A stretch of 20,867 nucleotides of DNA, taken from contig JACZKP010000114.1 of NCBI GenBank assembly GCA_014860005.1, forward strand, positions 1 to 20,867, written 5' to 3'. This DNA is from Verrucomicrobiota bacterium (GTDB lineage: Bacteria > Verrucomicrobiota > Verrucomicrobiae > Limisphaerales > UBA11358). The position numbers and the translations under genes were made by a program. The notes below the pieces were generated by a model that was given only the letters and a program-made list of their open reading frames with translations, ran no database searches and had not been told where the DNA came from. This document shows, one piece after another, positions 1 through 7,562 of the stretch; position 1 is the first letter of the stretch, and each line of letters begins with the position of its first letter.

Positions 1-2
1 CA

Positions 3-1946
3 AAAAGCCAACCGGAGCGGCCGGGAATGCCAGCAGCGGCCCGGCGAGCGGGCCGCAGACCCTCGGTATTAGCAGCGACCGGGGACCGCAATAGTTTCCA
101 CTCCTTCAATCGGTTTTCTAAGTCCGACAAATTCCTAGACGTGCTGAACGTCGCTGTACATTTGACGGCTGCAATGCTGGCTGGTTCTCACCCGGACACT
201 CCTTTTAAGGGTGAATGCCTACTCACCATGCCTTATGGTGCAGATCAGGCTTGGGGCGTAAGCTTGGGGTTTCTGGATCTACTGAGTGAGCAACCGTCCT
301 TCGAGATGTTCATGAAGGCGGCACGCACCGCAGGTGGTAGCGGCGAACAGCAGGTAAGGGACATATTAGGCCACGTTGGCCATAGGCATTTTGACCTTGT
401 GATCATGAACCCGCCCTTTACACGACATGGTGCGCGGGAAGGTGAAAGGCTGGAGACGCACAATCCCGCCTTTGCAGCATTCAATACGACGGATGAAGAT
501 CAAGACCGACTCGCTGAACAACTTAAGGTGCTCGGTTCTGGTGGCTGTGGGCATGGCCATGCCGGCCTTGCCTCTTACTTCGTCGATTTGGCTGATCGGA
601 AGTTGGCTTCGTCCGGAACCATGGCATTAGTGTTGCCACTTTCTGCGATGAGTGGGAAGTCATGGGATGGCGTTCGAAGCCTTTGGCGTAGTCATTACTC
701 TGGAATCGTGGCAGTGACGATTGCCGAGAAGAGTGACGATTCGAAGTCCTTTTCTGCCGACACGGGGATGGCCGAATGCCTATTCGTGGCGAATAGAACG
801 CCCCCAAGTATGCCGAAAAATAGGGCGACTTTTGTGATTCTAGACAAGCGGCCCGAGTCAGTGCTGGAAGGTGAACTCCTGGCGCAGGCCATTTCCAGCG
901 CGATCGCGGCGGGTTCCGTCAGAAAGCTTGAAGATGGTCCATTTGGTGGATCGCGAGTCTCACTGGGTGGGACTTTCGTTGGAGAGATCGTTGATTGCCC
1001 ACTTCCGATGGAAGGCGCGTGGCAGATGGTGGGTATCTCCGACATCTGCCTGGGCCAGACAGCATTCCAGCTAAGTCTTGGCCGCCTTTGGATTGAGGGC
1101 ATGACGACCAAGAATGTCCCGAAAATACCGGTGGCCACAGTGGGTGATGTTTCTAGCAGGATGGGGCCGCACGACCTCGACATTTCCGGCGCAACGGTTA
1201 AGTCTGATGGGCTACCGCAGGGACCTTTCAAAATCATCTCAGGCATTCCGGCTGGTGCTGCATATCCATGTCTTTGGAACCATGAGACGGAGAAAGAACG
1301 ACGTTTAGTGGTAGAGCCAGACTCTCATTGTCAGATTCGAGAGGTCAGGGGCCAAGTGCCGGAAGCGCTACAAGCGCGGGCAGCGATACGATGGAAGACG
1401 GCGACGCGTGCTCACTATAACCGTGACCTTCGATTTAACTCACAGTCACTGATCGTCGCAATGACTGAACGGCCAAGCATTGGTGGGCGAGCATGGCCTT
1501 CTGTTGTCTTTGATAACCGGGAGCATGAATTCGCTTTTGCTCTCTGGTGCAACTCCACTCTCGGTCTTCTGTGCAACTGGTGGATGTCGAATAAATCTCA
1601 GGCAGGCAGGGGCTGCGTCACCGTTACCAGTATTCCCCTAATCTCGACGCTGGACGTGAGGGAATTAACTGCGGCGCAGAACAAGGCAGCAAAAGAGGCA
1701 TTCAAGTCTCTCGCCCGGGAGCGCCTTCTCCCTTTTGACCAAATTAACGAGGACCCAGTAAGGGCTGAAATCGACCGGGCCTTGCTCGTTGAGGTGCTGG
1801 GGCTCAACGAAGCGTTGTGCGACCAAGGAGGCCCAATGGATCTCTTGAGGCGAAAGTTGGCGGCTGAACCGCAAATTCACGGCAACAAGCAGACGCGCGT
1901 GGTGTTTACAAGAATAGGAGAAAAGTCGGTTCCAATAAAATCTTGA
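3..1946 (+). CDS. DNA adenine methyltransferase (N6-methylase, Eco57I/type I-like), 5' partial or 5' truncated
   Basis: Likely transfers a methyl group from SAM to adenine N6 in DNA, as part of a restriction-modification or defence locus. Residue numbers count from the ATG at 27. The frame is open to the left edge, so that ATG is only the first in-frame one and the true start may lie outside. Motif IV is clear: DLVIMNPPF, with NPPF at residues 128-131. The segment LDVLNVAVHLTAAML (38-52) resembles the motif II helix of these enzymes. MALVLPLSAMSG (about 199-210) fits the strand after motif IV. The C-terminal part (about 330-620) looks like a target-recognition and tail region ending in LAAEPQIHGNKQTRVVF. 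The SAM-binding motif I (DPxxGxG-like), expected roughly 20-40 residues before residue 38, is not visible in the 43 codons available. Either the 5' end is outside in rearranged form or the gene was truncated by recombination. Base composition after about position 110 looks more AT-rich than the rest of the window, consistent with transfer. Methylase identity is fairly sure; activity is doubtful. Confidence 0.8.
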   Translation, partial: KSQPERPGMPAAARRAGRRPSVLAATGDRNSFHSFNRFSKSDKFLDVLNVAVHLTAAMLAGSHPDTPFKGECLLTMPYGADQAWGVSLGFLDLLSEQPSFEMFMKAARTAGGSGEQQVRDILGHVGHRHFDLVIMNPPFTRHGAREGERLETHNPAFAAFNTTDEDQDRLAEQLKVLGSGGCGHGHAGLASYFVDLADRKLASSGTMALVLPLSAMSGKSWDGVRSLWRSHYSGIVAVTIAEKSDDSKSFSADTGMAECLFVANRTPPSMPKNRATFVILDKRPESVLEGELLAQAISSAIAAGSVRKLEDGPFGGSRVSLGGTFVGEIVDCPLPMEGAWQMVGISDICLGQTAFQLSLGRLWIEGMTTKNVPKIPVATVGDVSSRMGPHDLDISGATVKSDGLPQGPFKIISGIPAGAAYPCLWNHETEKERRLVVEPDSHCQIREVRGQVPEALQARAAIRWKTATRAHYNRDLRFNSQSLIVAMTERPSIGGRAWPSVVFDNREHEFAFALWCNSTLGLLCNWWMSNKSQAGRGCVTVTSIPLISTLDVRELTAAQNKAAKEAFKSLARERLLPFDQINEDPVRAEIDRALLVEVLGLNEALCDQGGPMDLLRRKLAAEPQIHGNKQTRVVFTRIGEKSVPIKS

Positions 1947-1962
1947 GATATTTGGCGTAGGA

Positions 1963-2019
1963 CTAAATGCGTCCGTAATTGCGCCCGGTGGTTTCGCGGG
2001 CAATGCCGTGTTTGGCCAT
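1963..2019 (-). other. 18-codon frame abutting the remnant (stop directly followed by ATG)
   Basis: Immediately after the TGA of the preceding reverse-strand frame, in the same frame, an ATG opens 18 codons reading MAKHGIARETTGRNYGRI before a TAG. The TGA-ATG junction looks like an operon-style start or like a single gene broken by a nonsense codon. It is too short to assign a function and may be chance. Confidence 0.15.
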
Positions 2020-2214
2020 TCAGGAGCCCGACCTCGACGCTTGGGCCGTCAGGTCGTCCAACGCTGCCTGGCCGGCGGCACGGTAGCGAGCCATGACAAA
2101 CTCATCCCAGCCGGCGGGTTTTTGCTGCCCCGGAGGATTCAGTTCGCAAAGCCGAAGAAAAAACCTTCCCCAGTGTAACCAAGGCAGCGTGCTTTGCGTA
2201 GATAACAGTGGCGG
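2020..2214 (-). pseudogene. C-terminal gene remnant, 64 codons, no start codon at its 5' end
   Basis: The reverse strand is open for 64 codons between a TAG at 2217-2215 and the TGA at 2022-2020. Its translation includes LPWLHWGRFFLRLCEL, then PAGWDEFVMARYRAAG, and ends LDDLTAQASRSGS. The amphipathic, Ala/Arg-rich end reads like the genuine C-terminus of a longer protein whose upstream part was lost. I do not recognise the family. No start codon lies at the upstream end and there is no room for a full gene before 2280. It runs antisense to the flanking plus-strand genes. This is an inference from sequence character alone, with low confidence. Confidence 0.3.
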
Positions 2215-2279
2215 CTAACTGCGATTTTGCAGGGTGCGGAAGTTGTCGTTTGTCCTGCCGTGAACCTGATAATAATTAC

Positions 2280-3263
2280 ATGAACCAGAAAATACTAATT
2301 CTCGGTGTTGGCGTGCTCCTTGGGGTGGCCGCGGTGTATGTTTTAACCGATCGAGCCAAGCAATCCGAAGATACAGCGGCAACGGACCTGGCAGCTTCCA
2401 CGCAGGAGGACACGGTAAGTGGTCCAGCCCGGGATTCGCTACCGCGCCGAGTCGCGCCGCCGAGACTGGAGGAAACAGCTTTGCGTCCGGCCATCATCGA
2501 AGCGACACCGCCACCGCTTAGCGCCTGGGATCGTCTCGCTCAAAGGTACGGCGTGGAGAAAACCACCCTCTCCAGCAAAATCACCTCCAATCTCACCAGC
2601 GTTATCAATGAAGGGATTGAACTGGCCAACTCGGCGGCCCGGAACTCCGGTTCCGCCTCCCTGGCCGAAGCGGCCAGCAAGGAGATGCTGCGAAATGCGT
2701 CCAGTCAACTCGGTCTCACCGAGGAGCAACATCAACAGGCTGCTGCCGTTATCCAGTCCGCCGTCAACAAGCGCATGACCGCGGTGGAGGACCTCACCCA
2801 AGCGATGAGTAGTGAGCCGGAGCAGATCATGGAGATGCTCCTCGCCGGGGACGCCCTTGCCCGAAATCAAATCACGCAGGACGAATACGACCACATCACA
2901 TTTCAAACCCGCAACATGCTCCAGCAAATGACCGGCTATATTACAGGCAGGTCTGCCCAGAGTGCCGACTCCCAGCTCCTGGTGGATCCCGAAACCACTG
3001 CTAAGCTCAATGCCATCCTGACGCCCGACCAGCAGGTGAAACTCACGGAGATGACCGCCGCCTTTGCCCGGGAGATTCAGACTCGGCAGGCTTCCGGCAA
3101 CCGCGCCGGAATGCCCTTCCAGCCCGGCCAGATACCAGTCATGGAACTGGAGCGGCTGGATCAGACCGTCGCTTCGGTGAAACAGATGGCTGAAGCTGGC
3201 CGATTGATGTTGGAGGCCATGAAAACAATGAAGGAAGCCAATCCCGGCGGCGCTGTCCGATAA
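2280..3263 (+). CDS. hypothetical membrane-anchored helical protein
   Basis: A 327-residue protein of unknown function. The ATG at 2280 is preferred over the GTG at 2208 because it puts a short N-terminal hydrophobic segment (ILILGVGVLLGVAAVYVL, residues 5-22) at the start, as expected for a signal anchor. The upstream extension is Cys-rich and unlike the rest. After the anchor comes a low-complexity Thr/Ser/Pro/Ala linker (about 25-80), then a mostly helical domain rich in Gln, Ala, Met and Glu. Two LTxxQ-like segments occur: LTEEQ at about 146-150 and LTPDQQ at about 247-252. Such segments recur in periplasmic helical Spy/CpxP-like proteins, but this is only a resemblance. It probably faces the periplasm. 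It is monocistronic in this window, with 264 bases before the next gene. I see no catalytic motif. Confidence 0.7.
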   Translation: MNQKILILGVGVLLGVAAVYVLTDRAKQSEDTAATDLAASTQEDTVSGPARDSLPRRVAPPRLEETALRPAIIEATPPPLSAWDRLAQRYGVEKTTLSSKITSNLTSVINEGIELANSAARNSGSASLAEAASKEMLRNASSQLGLTEEQHQQAAAVIQSAVNKRMTAVEDLTQAMSSEPEQIMEMLLAGDALARNQITQDEYDHITFQTRNMLQQMTGYITGRSAQSADSQLLVDPETTAKLNAILTPDQQVKLTEMTAAFAREIQTRQASGNRAGMPFQPGQIPVMELERLDQTVASVKQMAEAGRLMLEAMKTMKEANPGGAVR

Positions 3264-3288
3264 ATGGGGCGACGCGTATCTACGGTAA

Positions 3289-3516
3289 CCTGGCTTTCTG
3301 ATTCGAGTTGATGCGAAGCTGGGTTTACGGCCGACAGAAGCCGGGATGGCAGGATTAGTTCCAGGTTTCCTCCCATTGACGTCGCTCGTGAGTTATCAAG
3401 CGCTCGATCCTGCCGACGGATTTGTCCCCGCTATTCCACAGCGAGTCGTGGCAGATTTTTCAAAGGCGTCGTGGCTTGAAGATGGCCCGCTTGCCTTGAA
3501 GCGCAACGACCATTAG
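3289..3516 (+). other. short open frame, possible small or remnant gene
   Basis: The interval 3264-3527 has no recognisable gene. One frame is open for 75 codons from 3289, with an ATG at 3346 giving 56 residues that end at the TAG at 3514-3516. The last part (ALDPADGFVPAIP, then RVVADFSKASWLEDG) has plausible protein character and could be the C-terminus of a decayed gene. There is no ribosome binding site, no recognised domain and no clear terminator. It ends 11 bases before the permease start. Low confidence. Confidence 0.2.
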
Positions 3517-3527
3517 CCTGCGACCCG

Positions 3528-4640
3528 ATGCGTCTGTTGGACCGTTACTTGTTGCGCGAGTTGCTCGTGCCGCTCGGCTACTGCCTGGGCGCATTCCTTA
3601 TTTTCTGGATTGCCTTTGACCTGTTCGCCGAACTCGGAGACTTGCAGGAACATCAGATGCGAGCCGGGGACATCGCATTGTATTACGCCGTCAAGGCACC
3701 GGAATTCATGGTGGTGGTGCTGCCTTTCGCGCTGTTGCTCGCGCTGCTGTACACGCTCACCAATCATTCCCGCCATCACGAGATCACCGCCATCCGGGCG
3801 GCGGGCATCAGTTTGTGGCGGCTGGCGCTGCCGTATTTCGGGGTCGGCCTGGCCGCCAGCCTGGTGTTGCTGGCGCTAAACGAATTGTTCGTGCCCGACA
3901 GCGCGGACCTGGCTGAACGCATCATGACGGCACGCTCGCAGAAGCCCTCGGCGGAACGGGTGGGGATGGTGCGCGACCTCGGCTTCGTGAACGAGCGCCA
4001 GGGTCACCGGTGGATCATCGGCACCTTCAACGAGCGCTCCGCGGAAATGCAGAATCTGCAGGTGGACTGGATGGACGCGGACGGTTCGGTGCGCTGCCTC
4101 CGCGCGGCGCGCGCCATCCACACGAACGACGCCTGGCTGTTCTTTGAAGTGCAGGAGTATCAGGAGGCGAACGGCATGCTGGTGCCGGGGCTGTACACCA
4201 ATGTCTTCTCCCCCGCCCGGTTCACGGAAACCCCGGATGAAATCCGCAGTGAAATCAGCATCAGCAAACGGTTGAGCGGACGCAAGGCGCGCAAAGCCGA
4301 ACTGCCTATCACGGAGATTCTCGATTATCTGCGGCTGCATCCGAACCTGAAACGCGCGGACCAGTCCTGGCTGTACACTAAATTGCACGGGCGACTGGCC
4401 GCGCCGTGGACATGCCTGGTGGTGGTGGTGATTGCCCTGCCGTTCGGCGCGGCGTCGGGTCGCCGGAATGTGTTTGTGGGCGTGGCGAGCAGCATTTTCA
4501 TCTGCTTCTCCTACTATGTGCTGCTGCAACTGGGTCTGGCGCTGGGCGCGGGCGGCTGGGTGCCCGCCTGGTTCGGGGCATGGTCGCCGAATTTGAGTTT
4601 CGGCCTGGCCGGGTTGTGGCTGACGGCGAGGGTGCGATGA
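3528..4640 (+). CDS. LptF/LptG family (YjgP/YjgQ) LPS-export permease
   Basis: Inner-membrane permease half of the LptBFGC machine, which extracts lipopolysaccharide from the inner membrane and passes it to the periplasmic Lpt bridge using ATP hydrolysed by LptB. The 370 residues are typical in length. The start MRLLDRYLLRELLVPL is the classic family N-terminus. Hydrophobic segments at about 13-33, 60-82 and 100-125 form the first membrane block. A polar region follows (about 130-290, the periplasmic beta-jellyroll). Three more hydrophobic segments occupy about 295-370, giving the usual 3 + 3 arrangement. LptF and LptG cannot be separated reliably by eye, so no symbol is given. Its TGA overlaps the ATG of the following histidine kinase (ATGA at 4637-4640), so translation of the two is probably coupled. 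The partner permease and LptB are not in the window. Confidence 0.9.
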   Translation: MRLLDRYLLRELLVPLGYCLGAFLIFWIAFDLFAELGDLQEHQMRAGDIALYYAVKAPEFMVVVLPFALLLALLYTLTNHSRHHEITAIRAAGISLWRLALPYFGVGLAASLVLLALNELFVPDSADLAERIMTARSQKPSAERVGMVRDLGFVNERQGHRWIIGTFNERSAEMQNLQVDWMDADGSVRCLRAARAIHTNDAWLFFEVQEYQEANGMLVPGLYTNVFSPARFTETPDEIRSEISISKRLSGRKARKAELPITEILDYLRLHPNLKRADQSWLYTKLHGRLAAPWTCLVVVVIALPFGAASGRRNVFVGVASSIFICFSYYVLLQLGLALGAGGWVPAWFGAWSPNLSFGLAGLWLTARVR

Positions 4641-6364
4641 ACGAACTGACGGAACTCAAGGCGCGTTACGAACGCCTCAGACTGCTTTACCAGGTGGGCA
4701 GCGTCCTGCATTCAACGCTCGACCCCGAGGAGGCGCTGCTGTTGATCGTGCGTGAAGCCGTGCAACTCGTGGACGCTTCGAGCGGCTCGGTGGTGTTGAT
4801 CAATCCCACCAACGGCCTCCTCGAAATCCATGCCTCGCAAGGGTTGCCGGCCAACGCCGCCAGTTTGAAATTGCGTGTGGGCGAGGGCGTCACCGGCTGG
4901 GTGGCGCGCACCGGCAAACCGGCGTGTGTTGGCGAGGTGACGCACGACCCGCGCTACATCATGCTGCGCGAGGAGGTGCGTTCGGAACTGGCCGTGCCGC
5001 TCGAAGTGAACGGAGAAGTGCGCGGCGTCCTGAATGTGGATTCGGATCGCGTCAAAGCGTTCAGCCCCGACGATCAGGAATTGCTTGAAGCCCTCGCGGC
5101 CCAGGCAGCCCGCGTCATCCAGAACACCTGGCTTTACGAACAGGTCCGCCTGAAGGCGCGCTTGCTCGAATCGCTCGCCAGCGTCAGCCGCACCATCAAT
5201 TCCACACTTAACCTGGACGAGGCGCTGAACGCCATCACCCGCGAAGCCTGCGGGCTCATGCAGGCCAAAATGGGTTCGCTGATGCTGCTGGACAAGACCG
5301 CCAAATGGCTGGATTTGCGCGCCAGTTTCGGGGCCGGCCAGGCGTATCTCCAGAAACCGCGCCTGAGCGTCGAAGAAAGCCTGGTGGGCGCGGTCGTGCG
5401 CCGCAAGAAACCGATTCACGAGGAGAATGTGCAGGTGTCCGGTCGCTACCAAAACGTCGAGGTCGCGCGGCGCGAAGGACTGGTGTCGCTCTTGAGCGTG
5501 CCGTTGCTCTTTGCTGGTGAAGCGATTGGGGCGTTGAGTGTCTATACGGCGCGGCCTTACCGCTATTCCAACGACGAGATCCACATTCTGGCCGCGTTCG
5601 CGGAACTGTCGGCCATCGCCATCGAGAAGGCCCGCCTCTACGAACGGGTGATGGACATGGAGGAATTGCTGCGGCAGAACGAGAAGCTTTCGGCGCTGGG
5701 CCTGTTGGCGGCCGAAGTGGCGCACGAAATCCGCAATCCACTCACAGTGATGAAAATGCTTTATCACTCGCTTGATTTGAAATTTCCGCCGGAGGACCCC
5801 CGCACGGAAGACACGCGCGTCATGGGCGAAAAAATCGAGCACCTCAACCAGATCGTGGAGCGCATTCTTGACTTTGCGCGGACGACGGAGCCAACGCTGG
5901 CGCGGGTGGATTTGAATGCCTTGATCGAGGAACTCGGCCTGCTGGTGCGCCACAAACTGGCGCATCAAGGCGTGCGATGGGTGCGTGCGCTCGAACCCGG
6001 CCTGCCGACCGTGATGGGCGACGCCGCGCAACTCGAACAAGCTTTTCTTAACCTGATCCTGAACGCCGCCGAGGCGATGCCGGAGGGCGGCACGCTCACG
6101 GTGACCAGTCGCTCACTGCGGGTGCCGCGCGGCGCCGCGCGCCCCACGCACGTAAGTCTGGAAGTTCGGGACACGGGCGGCGGGATGACCGAAGAACAGC
6201 GCGGGCGGGCATTCCGGTCGGTGCTTAACACCACCAAGGCGAAAGGCACCGGCCTCGGATTGGCAATTGTCGGCCGGATCGTCGAAACCCACGGCGGCAA
6301 GGTAAAACTTCGATCTCAACCGGGGCGCGGTACGGGCGTCAGGGTCACTTTCCCGGCCGCGTGA
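4637..6364 (+). CDS. soluble sensor histidine kinase, GAF-GAF-HisKA-HATPase
   Basis: A 575-residue cytoplasmic histidine kinase. The ATG at 4637 is chosen because it overlaps the permease stop and because the residues an upstream start would add are an out-of-frame shadow of the permease. Two GAF domains (about 28-163 and 190-335) presumably bind a small ligand or respond to redox or nucleotide state. A short helical linker follows, then the H-box EVAHEIRNPLT with the phospho-accepting His at 363. The catalytic domain has the N-box NLILNAAEAM (Asn 476), G1 box DTGGGM (Asp 512) and G2 box GTGLGLAIV (about 537-545). It has no membrane segment, receiver domain or adjacent response regulator, so its output partner lies elsewhere. 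It is the second gene of a unit with the LPS permease. It ends 3 bases from the convergent pfkB stop, leaving no room for a separate terminator. Confidence 0.92.
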   Translation: MNELTELKARYERLRLLYQVGSVLHSTLDPEEALLLIVREAVQLVDASSGSVVLINPTNGLLEIHASQGLPANAASLKLRVGEGVTGWVARTGKPACVGEVTHDPRYIMLREEVRSELAVPLEVNGEVRGVLNVDSDRVKAFSPDDQELLEALAAQAARVIQNTWLYEQVRLKARLLESLASVSRTINSTLNLDEALNAITREACGLMQAKMGSLMLLDKTAKWLDLRASFGAGQAYLQKPRLSVEESLVGAVVRRKKPIHEENVQVSGRYQNVEVARREGLVSLLSVPLLFAGEAIGALSVYTARPYRYSNDEIHILAAFAELSAIAIEKARLYERVMDMEELLRQNEKLSALGLLAAEVAHEIRNPLTVMKMLYHSLDLKFPPEDPRTEDTRVMGEKIEHLNQIVERILDFARTTEPTLARVDLNALIEELGLLVRHKLAHQGVRWVRALEPGLPTVMGDAAQLEQAFLNLILNAAEAMPEGGTLTVTSRSLRVPRGAARPTHVSLEVRDTGGGMTEEQRGRAFRSVLNTTKAKGTGLGLAIVGRIVETHGGKVKLRSQPGRGTGVRVTFPAA

Positions 6365-6367
6365 GCT

Positions 6368-7417
6368 TCATTCCCCGGACAACACCGGCGGGCCAAAGCC
6401 AAACTTCTTCGCCAGCGCCAAGGTTGAGGCCAGCGATTTGACGCCGGCGGTGCAGGTGGGATGAGACAGGGAGGCGGCCGCCAGACAAACACCTGTGAGC
6501 AAACAGCGCTGCAATTCCCAGTCCTCATGCAGCCCGAGCAATACGCCGGCGCAAAAAGCATCGCCGGCGCCCGCCGAGCCGGCGATGTATTTGGGTGGCA
6601 ACTTGAGCGAAGCCTGCCACACGTCCTCGCCCTTGCGGGTGCGCGCAAATGCGCCTTCGGGAAAATGGATCACCACCAACTCGCCCACGCCCTGCTGCAA
6701 GAGTGCGCCCGCGGCGTGACGCAGCGTGACCGTGTCGAGCTGGCCGTCCGCCTGACGGACTTTGAACCCGGTCGTTTTGCCCGCTTCGATTTCGTTGAGG
6801 ATGCAGTAATCCACATGCTTGAGCGCGGGGCCGACCACTTTGGCGAAGCGGTCGCTGTCTTCACTCACCACGTCCACGCTGGTCTTCAAGCCCGCGGCCT
6901 GGGCGGCTGCCAGCAGGCGGGCAGCCTTGGTGCCAAACTTCGCATCCGGTTCATCCAGGGCATCGAGCAACAGCAGATAGGCGAGATGAAAGATGCGGGC
7001 CTTGGAGTTCTTGAAATCCAGCCCCTCGCCGCGCCATAGCGCATTGGCGCCGCGGGCGTGAAAAAAAGTCCGCCGCCCGGAAGCTTTCTCCGTCATCACG
7101 TCGGTGTAGGACGTGGGGACCTTGGTGGTTCGCCCAAGGCAACGCGTGTCAATTTTGTGCTGCCGGCAGTCGGCCAGAATCTGATCGCCCAAGGCGTCAT
7201 TACCCACCAACCCGGCGCCATGGAGCGGAAAGCGCACGCCGGATCGGGCAAGGTCTATCAATACGTTGTACGGTCCGCCGCCGGTGCCTTGGGACTGGCC
7301 GAGAATGTTGCCGAGTTGCTCTGGTTGCGGATAAACGTCAATCAGTTTGACCTGGTCAATGATCCAGTTGCCGCCGGCCAGCAGGCCACGGCGTGCGTTT
7401 GGGGTTTTGGTTTTCAT
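6368..7417 (-). CDS. PfkB-family carbohydrate kinase
   Basis: A 349-residue ribokinase/PfkB-fold kinase that phosphorylates a sugar or nucleoside with ATP; the substrate cannot be told from sequence. The ATG at 7417 is preferred over an in-frame ATG at 7474, since the extra 19 residues look non-conserved. An N-terminal Gly-rich region TGGGPYNVLIDLARSG (about 45-60) matches the substrate-side GG...N signature. NEIEAG (208-213) is the family NxxE motif. The ATP/catalytic signature reads AGSAGAGDAFCAGVL (279-293), with Asp 286 as the expected base. The usual Asp-Thr preceding GAGD is replaced by Gly-Ser-Ala. Length and fold look complete. It is divergent from ptsI and convergent with the GAF kinase. 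Confidence 0.9.
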   Translation of the reverse strand: MKTKTPNARRGLLAGGNWIIDQVKLIDVYPQPEQLGNILGQSQGTGGGPYNVLIDLARSGVRFPLHGAGLVGNDALGDQILADCRQHKIDTRCLGRTTKVPTSYTDVMTEKASGRRTFFHARGANALWRGEGLDFKNSKARIFHLAYLLLLDALDEPDAKFGTKAARLLAAAQAAGLKTSVDVVSEDSDRFAKVVGPALKHVDYCILNEIEAGKTTGFKVRQADGQLDTVTLRHAAGALLQQGVGELVVIHFPEGAFARTRKGEDVWQASLKLPPKYIAGSAGAGDAFCAGVLLGLHEDWELQRCLLTGVCLAAASLSHPTCTAGVKSLASTLALAKKFGFGPPVLSGE

Positions 7418-7562
7418 GGTGGAACGGCCCGTATCGGCGGCTCCAGTGAACGAAAACGACGGAAGCCAAGGCAAGCGTTTTCTCCGGGGTGAACCGCCTT
7501 TTTCGCTGATTTGCCCGAAGAATTGGTTTCCTTCGCGCCGGGTAATCGGCTAATCCTCCCGC
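7418..7562. promoter_or_regulatory. divergent promoter region between pfkB and ptsI
   Basis: These 145 bases separate two divergently transcribed genes, so promoters for both probably lie here. No convincing -35/-10 pair or operator palindrome could be picked out by eye. The shared region makes co-regulation of the sugar kinase and enzyme I possible. Confidence 0.5.

Larger units (their letters stand above)
1947..2279. other. 333-base region without an intact gene; holds reverse-strand coding debris
   Basis: No intact gene, RNA gene, terminator or clear promoter is seen here. On the reverse strand a frame is open from 2214 to a stop at 2020-2022, and a second short frame begins with an ATG directly after that stop (2019 to 1963). 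Both look more protein-like than random sequence and are listed separately. A GTG at 2208 could extend the next plus-strand gene upstream, but the ATG at 2280 is the better start. This stretch separates the methylase remnant from the chromosomal-looking genes to the right, and is a plausible boundary of a transferred or decaying segment. Confidence 0.4.

Noticed and set aside
2208..2279. Upstream GTG extension of the membrane-anchored protein
   Set aside because: Adds a Cys-rich stretch before the hydrophobic anchor and has no ribosome binding site; the ATG at 2280 gives a normal signal anchor.
4712..6040. Long reverse-strand open frame (442 codons) opposite the GAF histidine kinase
   Set aside because: Its translation is His/Arg/Gln-rich with no domain, and it lies wholly antisense to a gene with complete kinase motifs; it arises from GC-rich third positions.
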